From contig JANXSA010000396.1 of NCBI GenBank assembly GCA_025352915.1, positions 1-11,864 of the forward strand: 11,864 nucleotides of DNA. The letters are read 5' to 3'. Position 1 is the stretch's first letter; each line of letters starts with the position of its first letter. The notes below the pieces were generated by a model. The model saw only the letters and a program-made list of their open reading frames with translations. It ran no database searches and was not told the origin of the DNA. The position numbers were made by a program, and so were the translations under genes. Of this stretch, positions 1-5,865 are shown piece by piece. The stretch comes from Rhodospirillales bacterium (GTDB taxonomy: Bacteria; Pseudomonadota; Alphaproteobacteria; Acetobacterales; Acetobacteraceae).

Positions 1-338
1 GCCCAGACCTGGTTCGGCCGATCCACCACCAGCCCGCGCAGCAGATACGGATAGATCGTGTCCCGGGTGCCGCTTTGGAGGTGTTCGGCCGGCGATACAG
101 CGCCTCGATGCCCATCCGCCGCATCAGCGTGGCCACCGCCAGCCGGCCGATCGCGACGCCTTCCGCCCGCAGCAGGCCGCGCAGCATCCGGCTGCCCGCG
201 AAGGGTTAATCGAGATGCAGCGGATCGATCCGGTGCATGATCGCCAGCCGCGCCGGGGCCACCGGGCGAGGCAGGTAGGCTCAGCCGCAGCAGCGACGCC
301 TGCTGCACCAGCGGCAGGGCATGGACGCGGTCGATCAT
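1..338 (-). pseudogene. IS3-family transposase OrfB, 5' part, frameshifted
   Basis: Translation from the ATG at 338 begins MIDRVHALPLVQQASLLRLS, typical of the start of IS3-family OrfB (the DDE integrase-type transposase). Near 275-280 the family-like sequence moves to another frame (YLPRPVAP, IMHRIDPLHLD), and about five residues expected around the SVYY region are missing, so a small deletion is likely. A TAA at 206-208 stands where a residue is expected before PFAGSRMLRGLLRAEG. The frame then continues LMRRMGIEALYRRPNTSK and shifts back near 60-66 to TIYPYLLRGLVVDRPNQVWA, where the window ends. The catalytic DDE region would lie outside. The IS3-like identity is clear from these conserved blocks; the exact element is not identified. 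Confidence 0.85.
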
Positions 339-682
339 CGCTTTGCGCTCAGCAGGCCGGCCTTGCTGAGCGCGCCGGACAAAAAATCCTTCTCCAGCGT
401 CAGTTCTCCGATCTTCGCATGCAGAACCTTCAAGTCGACCACAGGCACCGCCTCGGCCGCCGCTGGACCAGAACTGAAGACCCCGGCCGCCCCCTCCTGC
501 AACGGTGCCTTCCAGGCGGTGATCGGGTGCGGGTGCACGTCAAACAGCTTGGCCAGTTCGGCAAGCGTCTTCTCACCCTTGATCGCCGCCAACGCCACCT
601 TCGCCTTGAAGCCAGGACTGTGCGTCCGTCGTGGTCGCGCTTGATCCGCGCCAACATCGCCGCCGTCAGGCAGGAAATCCAC
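335..682 (-). CDS. IS3-family transposase OrfA (helix-turn-helix DNA-binding subunit)
   Basis: A 115-residue protein with the family hallmarks: RRTHSPGFKAKVALAAIKG (residues about 19-37), then TLAELAKLFDVHPHPITAWK, the helix-turn-helix, and a C-terminal leucine-zipper-like helix (VLHAKIGELTLEKDFLSGAL) ending KAGLLSAKR. OrfA binds the element ends and, with OrfB, forms the transposase, normally through a programmed frameshift. The assigned start is a GTG at 682. The first 18 residues do not look like the family, and KRD-like codons occur in the neighbouring frame (ATG at 657), so the original N-terminus may have been damaged by a small indel. The downstream orfB is dead, so this frame is probably a leftover. 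Confidence 0.75.
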   Translation of the reverse strand: MDFLPDGGDVGADQARPRRTHSPGFKAKVALAAIKGEKTLAELAKLFDVHPHPITAWKAPLQEGAAGVFSSGPAAAEAVPVVDLKVLHAKIGELTLEKDFLSGALSKAGLLSAKR

Positions 683-714
683 CTATCGAGCTGTCCGAAT
701 TTCCCGAGCCGTCT

Positions 715-1404
715 CTATTTCGCACCCCAGATCGCTCCCTTTACTTTCGTGGCGATGAAGCCCGCGTGGGCGGTCAGGTCTGCGTCTGTCGGTGCAATCA
801 GCCGTGCGCTGCGCGAGCCGATGGCGTCGTACTGAACGGTTGGCATCTGCGACTGCCGTTCTTCATTCTCGCCCGGCAAAAGCGCGCGTTGTCGCCCGCC
901 GGTGAGTTCGACATAGACCTCGGCGAGCAGCCGGCAATCCAGCAGCGCGTTGTGGGTGGTGCGTTCCGACAGGCTGATGGCGAAACGGCGACACAGCGCG
1001 TCGAGGCTGTTGGGCATGCCAGGGAAGCGCGTCTTGGCCAACACCAGCGTGTCGATCATGCGCTCGCGCGCCAGCTTCGGGCGGTTGCAGCGGGCAAGCT
1101 CGGCGTTGAGGAAACCAAAGTCGAACGGCGCGTTGTGCGCCACTAGATTGGCATCGCCGAAGAACGCCAGCATGTCGTCGACGATCTCGGCAAAGCGTGG
1201 CGCGTCGCGCAGCTTGTCCAGCGTGATGCCGTGCACCCGCGTCGATTCAGGCGGCACGTCGCGCTGCGGATGCACCAAGCGATGAAAGGTGTTGCGGGTC
1301 GGTAGGTCGTTCAGCAACTCGATCGCCGCGATCTCGATCACCCGGTCGCCGGTCAGCGGATCGAGCCCGGTGGTCTCCGTGTCGAACAATACTGAACGCA
1401 TCAT
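715..1404 (-). CDS. dnaQ: DNA polymerase III epsilon subunit (3'-5' proofreading exonuclease)
   Basis: A 229-residue DEDDh exonuclease. It removes misincorporated nucleotides as part of the polymerase III core with alpha and theta-like partners. The motifs are complete: Exo I FDTETTG with Asp8 and Glu10, Exo II HNAPFDFGFLNAEL with Asp95, and Exo III HNALLDCRLLAE with His151 and Asp156. The segment after about residue 175 is the variable tether and polymerase-binding tail found in replicative DnaQ, which makes a stand-alone exonuclease less likely. The start lies inside the end of coaE (ATGA overlap, TGA at 1403-1401), so translation is probably coupled. A second ATG follows immediately at 1401 and is better spaced from the AGAAGG ribosome-binding site, so the true start may be one codon later. 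The gene ends 32 bases before the IS remnant. Confidence 0.95.
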   Translation of the reverse strand: MMRSVLFDTETTGLDPLTGDRVIEIAAIELLNDLPTRNTFHRLVHPQRDVPPESTRVHGITLDKLRDAPRFAEIVDDMLAFFGDANLVAHNAPFDFGFLNAELARCNRPKLARERMIDTLVLAKTRFPGMPNSLDALCRRFAISLSERTTHNALLDCRLLAEVYVELTGGRQRALLPGENEERQSQMPTVQYDAIGSRSARLIAPTDADLTAHAGFIATKVKGAIWGAK

Positions 1405-2099
1405 CGTGCCTTCTTGAAACGAGCACGGCCAAGCCAGGCGCGGCCGGGGATCGTGCAGTCGATGGCTCGCATGTCGCGAATGCGCCGCACATGTGGACGT
1501 GGCGCCGGGCCGTCCGAACGCAGCGCGAATAGCAGCCGCCGCAGTTGGGTTGTTGTGCTGAAGCGCGACAGCCCGGTGCGCACCACGACATCAGCGCGGC
1601 GACGCTTTTCCCGGTCCGGCATCTGGCGTGCGATGACCGCCTCGATCTGGGCCCGGTCCATGCGCCGGCGCAGGCCGACGCGATGGATCTGCACCGCGCG
1701 TGGGGCGGAGACGGCCAATACCAGGTCGACGCGGCGGATGCCGTCGATTTCCAGCAGCAGCGGGATATCCATCACCGCCGCTCGCGCTCTCGAGCGGCGG
1801 GCACGCTGGACAAACCGGCGCTCTTCGTCGCGCACCAATGGATGCACGATGCGCTCAAGCCGCTTCAGGGCGTCGGGCTGACCGAGCACTGCGCTGCGCA
1901 GCGCCGTCCGGTCGAGCGCCCGGTCCTTCACCGAGCCGGGAAAAGCTGCCCCAATCGGCGCAATTGCCCGCCCGCCAGGCGACTGCAAAGCGTGCACGGT
2001 GGCATCGGCGTCGAACACCGGGATGCCGGCTCGTCGGAAAAAGCTGGCGGCGGTGGACTTGCCCATGCCGATGCCGCCGGTGAGGCCGATGATCTTCAT
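1401..2099 (-). CDS. coaE: Dephospho-CoA kinase
   Basis: A 232-residue cytosolic P-loop kinase that phosphorylates the 3'-hydroxyl of dephospho-CoA with ATP, the last step of coenzyme A synthesis. Visible features are MKIIGLTGGIGMGKST with the Walker A loop at residues 8-16, FDADATVHAL (Asp30/Asp32 region), RIVHPLV, the PLLLE block and, near the C-terminus, AVIARQMPDREKRRRADVVV, a conserved lid/C-terminal segment of CoaE. The open frame extends 73 codons upstream, but the ATG at 2099 is chosen because it begins the conserved N-terminus and is preceded by GGAG at 2112-2109. The last 40 residues are Arg-rich and outside the usual core. It overlaps dnaQ by four bases; a coaE-dnaQ pair is common in alphaproteobacteria, often with aroE in front. 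Here the gene in front diverges instead. Confidence 0.95.
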   Translation of the reverse strand: MKIIGLTGGIGMGKSTAASFFRRAGIPVFDADATVHALQSPGGRAIAPIGAAFPGSVKDRALDRTALRSAVLGQPDALKRLERIVHPLVRDEERRFVQRARRSRARAAVMDIPLLLEIDGIRRVDLVLAVSAPRAVQIHRVGLRRRMDRAQIEAVIARQMPDREKRRRADVVVRTGLSRFSTTTQLRRLLFALRSDGPAPRPHVRRIRDMRAIDCTIPGRAWLGRARFKKAR

Positions 2100-2198
2100 G
2101 GCCAGAGTCTCCGATGCCGCGCGGCGCGGCGCAAGACGGATGGATTTCGCCCGGCGCGGGTTCGGCGTAACACCGTATTCTGCCGTGAGGAGAGCCCC
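2100..2198. promoter_or_regulatory. Divergent intergenic region between coaE and the phosphatase gene
   Basis: These 99 bases separate two divergently oriented genes and must hold promoters for at least one of them. What can be seen is a ribosome-binding site for each side: GGAG (2112-2109, minus strand) for coaE and AGGAGAG (2188-2194, plus strand) five bases before the GTG at 2199. I found no convincing -35/-10 pair on either strand. The GCCGCGCGGC palindrome at 2116-2125 is what GC-rich DNA gives by chance. Confidence 0.45.
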
Positions 2199-2978
2199 GT
2201 GTCGAATGCCTTGGATCGCCGCATGGAAACTGCCACAAGCTTGGCCGCCGCTGCGGGCAGGCTCGCGCTTTCGCTGGCTCCGCCGCCGGGGGCCGCGATG
2301 GCGAGCATGAAGGGCCACCAGGACTGGCTAACCGAGGCCGATGGCGCGGTGGAAGCCTTTCTCAAGTGCGAACTGCTGGCCGCCTTCCCCACCGACGGGT
2401 TCCAGGGCGAGGAAAGCGGCATGGGCCAGGCGGGCCAGCTTACTTGGGTGGTTGATCCAATTGACGGGACTTCGAACTTCGCCCGCGGTGCCCCGCGTTG
2501 GTGCGTCTCGGTCGGGCTGATCGAAGGATGGCAGGTTTTGGCCGGTGTGCTTGTTGCCCCGGCTTTGGGCGAGACTTTTGCCGCACGCCACGGCGTCGGC
2601 GCCACGCTGAATGGTGCCGCGATCCGGGCCAGTGCCACCACCGACCTCGCGCGCGGCGTGGTTGAATGCGGCTGGTCGCCACGCCGGTCGAATGCTGCGT
2701 TCCATACGCTGTCGCAGGACGTGATGGCAGCCGGCGCCATGCTGCGGGCCGGCGGGTCCGGGGCGCTTGGGTTGGCCGATGTCGCGGCCGGCCGGATCGA
2801 CGGGTATATCGAACTGCACATCAACCTGTGGGATGTCGCCGCCGCACTCTGCATTCTGGCAGAGGCGGGCGCCGATGTATCGCCCTTTCTGGAAGGTGGC
2901 GGGCTGGTCGACGGCAATCCGATCCGCGCCGCCGCACCGGGCGTAGCGGAGGCTTTACGGGCGATTGCCGGGTTCTGA
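2199..2978 (+). CDS. Inositol-monophosphatase-family phosphatase
   Basis: A 259-residue Mg-dependent phosphatase of the IMPase/FIG fold, the usual length for the family. Metal-binding elements are present: TEAD at 45-48, GEESG with Glu71/Glu72, the signature WVVDPIDGTSNF with Asp86 and Asp89, and NLWDVAAALCILAEAGA with Asp212. Substrates in this family include inositol-1-phosphate (SuhB), histidinol phosphate (HisN) and 3'-phosphoadenosine phosphates (CysQ); the sequence alone does not let me choose. The GTG start at 2199 is preferred over the ATG at 2223 because AGGAGAG lies five bases before it, while the ATG has no ribosome-binding site. The stop overlaps the ATG of the following MFS gene (TGATG), so the two are co-translated and may act on one pathway; that link is inference. 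Confidence 0.9.
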   Translation: MSNALDRRMETATSLAAAAGRLALSLAPPPGAAMASMKGHQDWLTEADGAVEAFLKCELLAAFPTDGFQGEESGMGQAGQLTWVVDPIDGTSNFARGAPRWCVSVGLIEGWQVLAGVLVAPALGETFAARHGVGATLNGAAIRASATTDLARGVVECGWSPRRSNAAFHTLSQDVMAAGAMLRAGGSGALGLADVAAGRIDGYIELHINLWDVAAALCILAEAGADVSPFLEGGGLVDGNPIRAAAPGVAEALRAIAGF

Positions 2979-4135
2979 TGAACCCTTTGCAGCGTCGGCT
3001 GGCGCTTACTCTCGGCTTCACCCAGCTACTGGCCTGGAGCACTACGTACTACATCCCGGCCACCATGACCGGGGCGGTGGCGGCCGATCTCGGGGTGTCG
3101 CGCACGTTGTTGCTCGGTGCGTTCTCGTGGGCGGTGCTGATTGCCGGGTTCTGTGCGCCCGCCGTCGGCCGGTATATCGACCGTAACGGCGGCAAGCCGG
3201 TGCTGGCGGCCGGGCAGATGGTGACGGCGGCTGGGCTGCTGGTGTTGGCGGCGGCACCTTCGGTGGTGTGGTGGTATGCCGGATGGACCATTCTTGGGCT
3301 TGGCATGGCGCTAGCGTTGTACGATACCGCGTTCTCGACCATCGGGCGGCTGCTGGGGGCCGAGGCGCGGCCGGCGATGACGGGAATCACGCTGATTGCC
3401 GGGTTCGGCGGCACGTTGGGGTTCCCCATGGGCACCTGGCTGGCCGCGCATTGGGGCTGGCGGCCGGCGGTGGTGCTGTATGCCGGCATCGCCGTCTTTG
3501 TCATCCTGCCGGTTTTGCTCTGGCGCATCCCCGCCGCTGGGCCGGCCGTGCCGCCAGTACCGCGTCCGGTGGGCGAAATTGCCACGCCGACGCCGTCGCG
3601 CCAACGGTTTCTGTTCCTGTTGTTGTCGACGTTCTTCACTTTGCGCGCGGCGATCGGCGCCATCGTCACGCTGCATCTGTTGCTGCTGCTGACCGGGGTC
3701 GGGCTGGCCACCGACGAGGCGGTACTTTGTGCCATGGTGATCGGGCCGTCGCAGGTGGCGAGCCGGATGATCGAGTGGCGATTGGCGAAGTACCTGACGC
3801 CAATGATCTCGGCCTGGATCGGCGCGGTGATGCTGCCAGTGGGCGTTCTGCTGCTGTTGGCTGGGGCGCCGGCGGTGGTTTTTGCGATCTGCTACGGAAT
3901 CAGCAACGGTATCCTGACCATCACCCGCGGGGTCTTGCCGATGCATGTCTTCGGGCCGCAGGGCTATGCCACGCTGATGGGGCGGATGGCATTGCCGAGC
4001 CAGGTGGCGCAGGCGCTGATGCCGACTCTGGTGGCGCCATTGCTGGAGTTCGTGCCGGCGCATACGGCGCTGGGGGCGATGGGGCTGGTGGCTGCTGTTG
4101 CGATGCTTTGTCTGATTCCTGTTGGGCGGCGATAG
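2978..4135 (+). CDS. MFS transporter
   Basis: A 385-residue polytopic inner-membrane protein with about twelve hydrophobic segments, split by a hydrophilic loop near residues 185-208 (PPVPRPVGEIATPTPSRQR), the usual 6+6 layout. The first cytoplasmic loop carries GRYIDRNGGKPVL (residues about 64-76), a form of the MFS motif A G-x-x-x-D-R-x-G, supporting proton-coupled or facilitated transport. The substrate cannot be read from the sequence. The ATG shares its A with the TGA of the phosphatase gene and has no good ribosome-binding site of its own, so expression probably depends on translational coupling. It begins MNPLQRRLALTLGFTQ, without a cleavable signal, as is normal for MFS proteins. Confidence 0.9.
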   Translation: MNPLQRRLALTLGFTQLLAWSTTYYIPATMTGAVAADLGVSRTLLLGAFSWAVLIAGFCAPAVGRYIDRNGGKPVLAAGQMVTAAGLLVLAAAPSVVWWYAGWTILGLGMALALYDTAFSTIGRLLGAEARPAMTGITLIAGFGGTLGFPMGTWLAAHWGWRPAVVLYAGIAVFVILPVLLWRIPAAGPAVPPVPRPVGEIATPTPSRQRFLFLLLSTFFTLRAAIGAIVTLHLLLLLTGVGLATDEAVLCAMVIGPSQVASRMIEWRLAKYLTPMISAWIGAVMLPVGVLLLLAGAPAVVFAICYGISNGILTITRGVLPMHVFGPQGYATLMGRMALPSQVAQALMPTLVAPLLEFVPAHTALGAMGLVAAVAMLCLIPVGRR

Positions 4136-4809
4136 ACCCTTTGTGCGCTTGGGTGCAGGATCGGCAGATCAGCCGAAGTGAGACAAGAATGTCCATCGTC
4201 ACGATCTATGGCATGCCGCAATCGCGGGCGGCGCGCGTCCTGTGGGCGTTTCCGGCGAAGCTGGATTTGTCGAAGTATCCGCGCGTGGCGGAGTGGCTGG
4301 GGCGGTGCACGGCGCGGCCGGCGTTCAAGGGGTAGGCTAATTATTTTGATATCGTAACAAATTAGACGTGGCTGCGCTCGGCTGCCAAAGCCGGTTTTTG
4401 TAGGCGGGGGGCGTGGTGGGCGTGACCGGCGGCGCTTGTTCCCCGGTCGGGTCGCTGGGATGGGGATGGCAGGATCCGGGTGCAAGGCGGCCGGAAGCGT
4501 GCTGCAGGAGTGGATTGCGGGCGCGCGACGGCAGGCCCGGCTCGCTGAACGGCGGGAGATCGGGCGGCGAGAGATCGGGCGGGCGGTACCCGTGCGGGCG
4601 GGCGCGACGGAGCGGCGGACGGGCGGCGCGGGCAGGGTGCCGGCCTGCCAGAGCTGGAAAATATTTTCCAGACGGCCGAAAATGCGGGCCAGGGCGGCCA
4701 TGATCAAGGCGTGGATAGCGGACGGAATCCAGGCGCACTTCTCCTGTGCCTGCGCCGTGCGGCGCAGGTGGGCGATCTTGTCGCCGAGGGAGGGTGCATG
4801 TGTTTCCAT
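3964..4809 (-). CDS. Hypothetical basic, proline-rich protein; 3' limit uncertain
   Basis: The minus-strand frame from the ATG at 4809 starts METHAPSLGDKIAHLRRTAQ, continues ALIMAALARIFGRLENIFQLWQ and then becomes rich in Arg, Pro and Ala (residues about 70-140) before KTGFG and ICYDIKII. I associate this pattern of a short helical head, Arg/Pro-rich tail and YDI-like end with small hypothetical proteins frequent in Acetobacteraceae genomes; this is recollection, not a search. No stop follows ICYDIKII near 4340, and the frame stays open to 3964, lying antisense to the GST remnant and the end of the MFS gene. The family-like part therefore spans about 4338-4809, and the last 125 or so codons are probably an accidental extension. 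A promoter-like sequence is placed for a leaderless start. Function unknown. The first half may be real and the 3' end damaged. Confidence 0.4.
   Translation of the reverse strand: METHAPSLGDKIAHLRRTAQAQEKCAWIPSAIHALIMAALARIFGRLENIFQLWQAGTLPAPPVRRSVAPARTGTARPISRRPISRRSASRACRRAPAIHSCSTLPAALHPDPAIPIPATRPGNKRRRSRPPRPPPTKTGFGSRAQPRLICYDIKIISLPLERRPRRAPPQPLRHARILRQIQLRRKRPQDARRPRLRHAIDRDDGHSCLTSADLPILHPSAQRVYRRPTGIRQSIATAATSPIAPSAVCAGTNSSNGATRVGISACATWLGNAIRPISVA
4189..4335 (+). pseudogene. Glutathione S-transferase remnant, internal in-frame deletion
   Basis: A 48-codon open frame made of two ends of a GST. Residues 1-20 (MSIVTIYGMPQSRAARVLWA) are the first strand and helix of the thioredoxin-like glutathione-binding domain. 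The rest (PAKLDLSKYPRVAEWLGRC, then TARPAFKG) is the C-terminal end of the helical domain. Full GSTs are about 200-230 residues, so roughly 150-180 residues are missing between them. The join falls at a Trp-Ala pair, and both partner regions often carry Trp-Ala at that place in full-length relatives, so a deletion between short direct repeats is plausible (inference). The product lacks most of both domains and cannot be an active transferase. It starts 54 bases after the MFS gene, on the same strand, without a clear ribosome-binding site. Confidence 0.75.
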
Positions 4810-4816
4810 GCGTTGG

Positions 4817-4845
4817 ATACTAACCAACGGATAACGAAGATGCAA
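4817..4845 (-). promoter_or_regulatory. Promoter-like sequence, possibly leaderless, for the hypothetical gene
   Basis: On the minus strand TTGCAT (4845-4840) and TAGTAT (4822-4817) are separated by exactly 17 bases, close to the sigma-70 pattern TTGACA-17-TATAAT. The ATG at 4809 begins eight bases after the last base of the -10 box, which would put transcription initiation at or next to the start codon, and no ribosome-binding site is present. It sits in a short A/T-rich stretch within GC-rich surroundings. Confidence 0.45.
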
Positions 4846-4900
4846 GAGAAAATTTGCGAGATAGAGATTTTTTTCGAAGAGGCTGGAAGGGCGTAGGGAT

Positions 4901-4924
4901 CTTCTTTTTGTGAACAAAAAGAAG
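4901..4924 (-). terminator. A/T-rich hairpin downstream of aapP, putative terminator
   Basis: A perfect 10-base-pair inverted repeat (CTTCTTTTTG and CAAAAAGAAG) with a four-base loop TGAA, located 20 bases beyond the aapP stop codon. The pairing extends outward by about three more pairs, with one G-T wobble. It is placed to end the aapQMP transcript, but the T-run is inside the stem and not after it, so classical Rho-independent release is uncertain. Its arms are nearly the same as those of the hairpin at 5743-5766 on the other side of aapP. Confidence 0.55.
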
Positions 4925-4944
4925 GTCCTTCCTGAGGCTGGCGT

Positions 4945-5697
4945 TCAGTGACCCCGCAGAATCTGGCTGAGGAACAGTTTGAGCCGATCGGTTTGCGGGT
5001 CTTCGAACATCCGCGTCGGGGTGCCGCTTTCCACCACTTCGCCTTCGTCCATGAACATCACGCGGTCGGCGACCTGGCGGGCGAAGCCCATTTCGTGGGT
5101 CACCACCACCATGGTCATGCCGTCTTCGGCCAGGCTGATCATGGTATCGAGCACTTCCTTGATCATTTCCGGGTCGAGAGCCGAGGTTGGTTCGTCGAAC
5201 AGCATGATCTTGGGGCGCATGCATAGGGCGCGGGCAATGGCGACGCGCTGTTGCTGGCCGCCGGAGAGTTGGCCGGGGTATTTCAGTGCCTGTTCGGGGA
5301 TTTTGACCCGGGTGAGGAATTCCATGGCGACGGCCTCGGCTTCGGCCTTGGGCATCTTGCGCACCCAGATCGGGGCGAGGGTGCAGTTTTCCAGGATGGT
5401 CAAATGGGGGAACAGGTTGAAGCTCTGGAACACCATGCCGACCTCGCTGCGGATGGTGTCGAGTGCCCTGGTGTCGTCGGTCAGCTCGGTGCCGTCGACC
5501 AGGATGCGGCCCTCCTGGTGGGTTTCCAAGCGGTTTATGCAACGGATCAGGGTGGATTTACCGGAGCCGGAGGGGCCGCAGACGACGACTTTTTCCTTGT
5601 GGGCGACGGTCATCGAGACGTCGCGCAGCACGTGGAGCTGGCCGAACCACTTGTTGACCTTGTCGAGGACGATAGCGTCCGGGGTATCAGCGGCCAT
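4945..5697 (-). CDS. aapP: Amino-acid ABC transporter ATP-binding protein (AapP/GlnQ type)
   Basis: A 250-residue cytoplasmic ATPase that drives amino-acid uptake through the AapQ-AapM channel. All ABC motifs are present: Walker [10 protein letters not shown] (41-49), Q-loop Gln91, signature [15 protein letters not shown] (144-158), Walker B IMLFDEP (164-170) with the D-loop SALD, and switch His201 in VVTHEMGFA. The segment [19 protein letters not shown] and the end [10 protein letters not shown] closely match AapP/BztD of alphaproteobacterial general L-amino-acid transporters. The ATG at 5697 is chosen because AAGGAGA lies eight bases before it; a TTG-started extension of 24 codons would translate a hairpin. 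It is the third gene of the operon, but 168 bases separate it from aapM, and that gap is full of inverted repeats. The substrate range (acidic and neutral amino acids in characterised relatives) is assumed by homology. Confidence 0.92.
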   Translation of the reverse strand: MAADTPDAIVLDKVNKWFGQLHVLRDVSMTVAHKEKVVVCGPSGSGKSTLIRCINRLETHQEGRILVDGTELTDDTRALDTIRSEVGMVFQSFNLFPHLTILENCTLAPIWVRKMPKAEAEAVAMEFLTRVKIPEQALKYPGQLSGGQQQRVAIARALCMRPKIMLFDEPTSALDPEMIKEVLDTMISLAEDGMTMVVVTHEMGFARQVADRVMFMDEGEVVESGTPTRMFEDPQTDRLKLFLSQILRGH

Positions 5698-5742
5698 GCC
5701 GGAAGTCTCCTTGGAAGGCGTCGGAAAAGGCGAAGCAAGGTT

Positions 5743-5858
5743 CTTCTTTTTCTGGAGAAAAAGAAGCAAAAAGACTTTTTATCCATGGGCACCGTGCCAG
5801 TCGATCGGCACGGGGCCAATCGGTAGAAGTTTTTTGGTTCTTTTTTTCAAAAAAGAAC
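5743..5858. repeat. Cluster of inverted repeats between aapM and aapP
   Basis: Four hairpins occupy most of the 168-base gap. (1) 5743-5753 with 5756-5766: an 11-base arm CTTCTTTTTCT and its exact complement. (2) 5768-5772 with 5776-5780: AAAAA and TTTTT. (3) 5792-5798 with 5807-5813: CCGTGCC and GGCACGG around an eight-base loop. (4) 5837-5846 with 5849-5858: a 10-base arm GTTCTTTTTT and its complement. The arrangement resembles a dispersed intergenic element, and hairpin 1 recurs as 4901-4924 after aapP. I believe such elements are common in Acetobacteraceae but cannot check here. In the transcript these structures would separate the permease genes from the ATPase gene and could stabilise or end part of the message. 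Confidence 0.65.
5837..5858 (-). terminator. Hairpin just after aapM, possible partial terminator
   Basis: A 22-base inverted repeat with 10-base perfect arms (GTTCTTTTTT and AAAAAAGAAC) and only two central bases begins seven bases after the aapM stop. In the minus-strand transcript it is not followed by a run of U, so it may act as a weak or attenuating terminator, or as an RNA 3'-end stabiliser, rather than a full stop before aapP. Confidence 0.45.
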
Positions 5859-5865
5859 ATCTTCC

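Larger units (their letters stand above)
1..690 (-). mobile_element. Decaying IS3-family insertion sequence, cut by the window edge
   Basis: The block reads on the minus strand as orfA followed by orfB of an IS3-family element, with orfB continuing past the left edge. The stop of orfA overlaps the ATG of orfB. OrfA is an open frame, while orfB is broken by two frame shifts and one stop, so the element cannot move by itself as it stands. The right boundary is approximate: I could not recognise a terminal inverted repeat or target duplication between orfA and the end of dnaQ, which is only 32 bases away. The other end is outside the window. Confidence 0.8.

Noticed and set aside
2116..2125. GCCGCGCGGC palindrome upstream of coaE
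   Set aside because: Expected by chance in sequence of this base composition; no other sign of an operator.
2096..2917. Long minus-strand open frame (273 codons) opposite the phosphatase gene
   Set aside because: It is antisense to a clear enzyme, has low-complexity Ser/Ala/Pro-rich translation and no family features; such shadows are usual in GC-rich DNA.
4413..4834. Plus-strand Arg/Gly-rich frames opposite the hypothetical protein
   Set aside because: No start signals and highly biased composition; the minus-strand frame is the better candidate because of its promoter-like sequence and ordered N-terminus.
5698..5769. N-terminal extension of AapP from a TTG at 5769
   Set aside because: It would translate a perfect hairpin (LLFLQKKKN), and the ATG at 5697 has a good ribosome-binding site and the family N-terminus.
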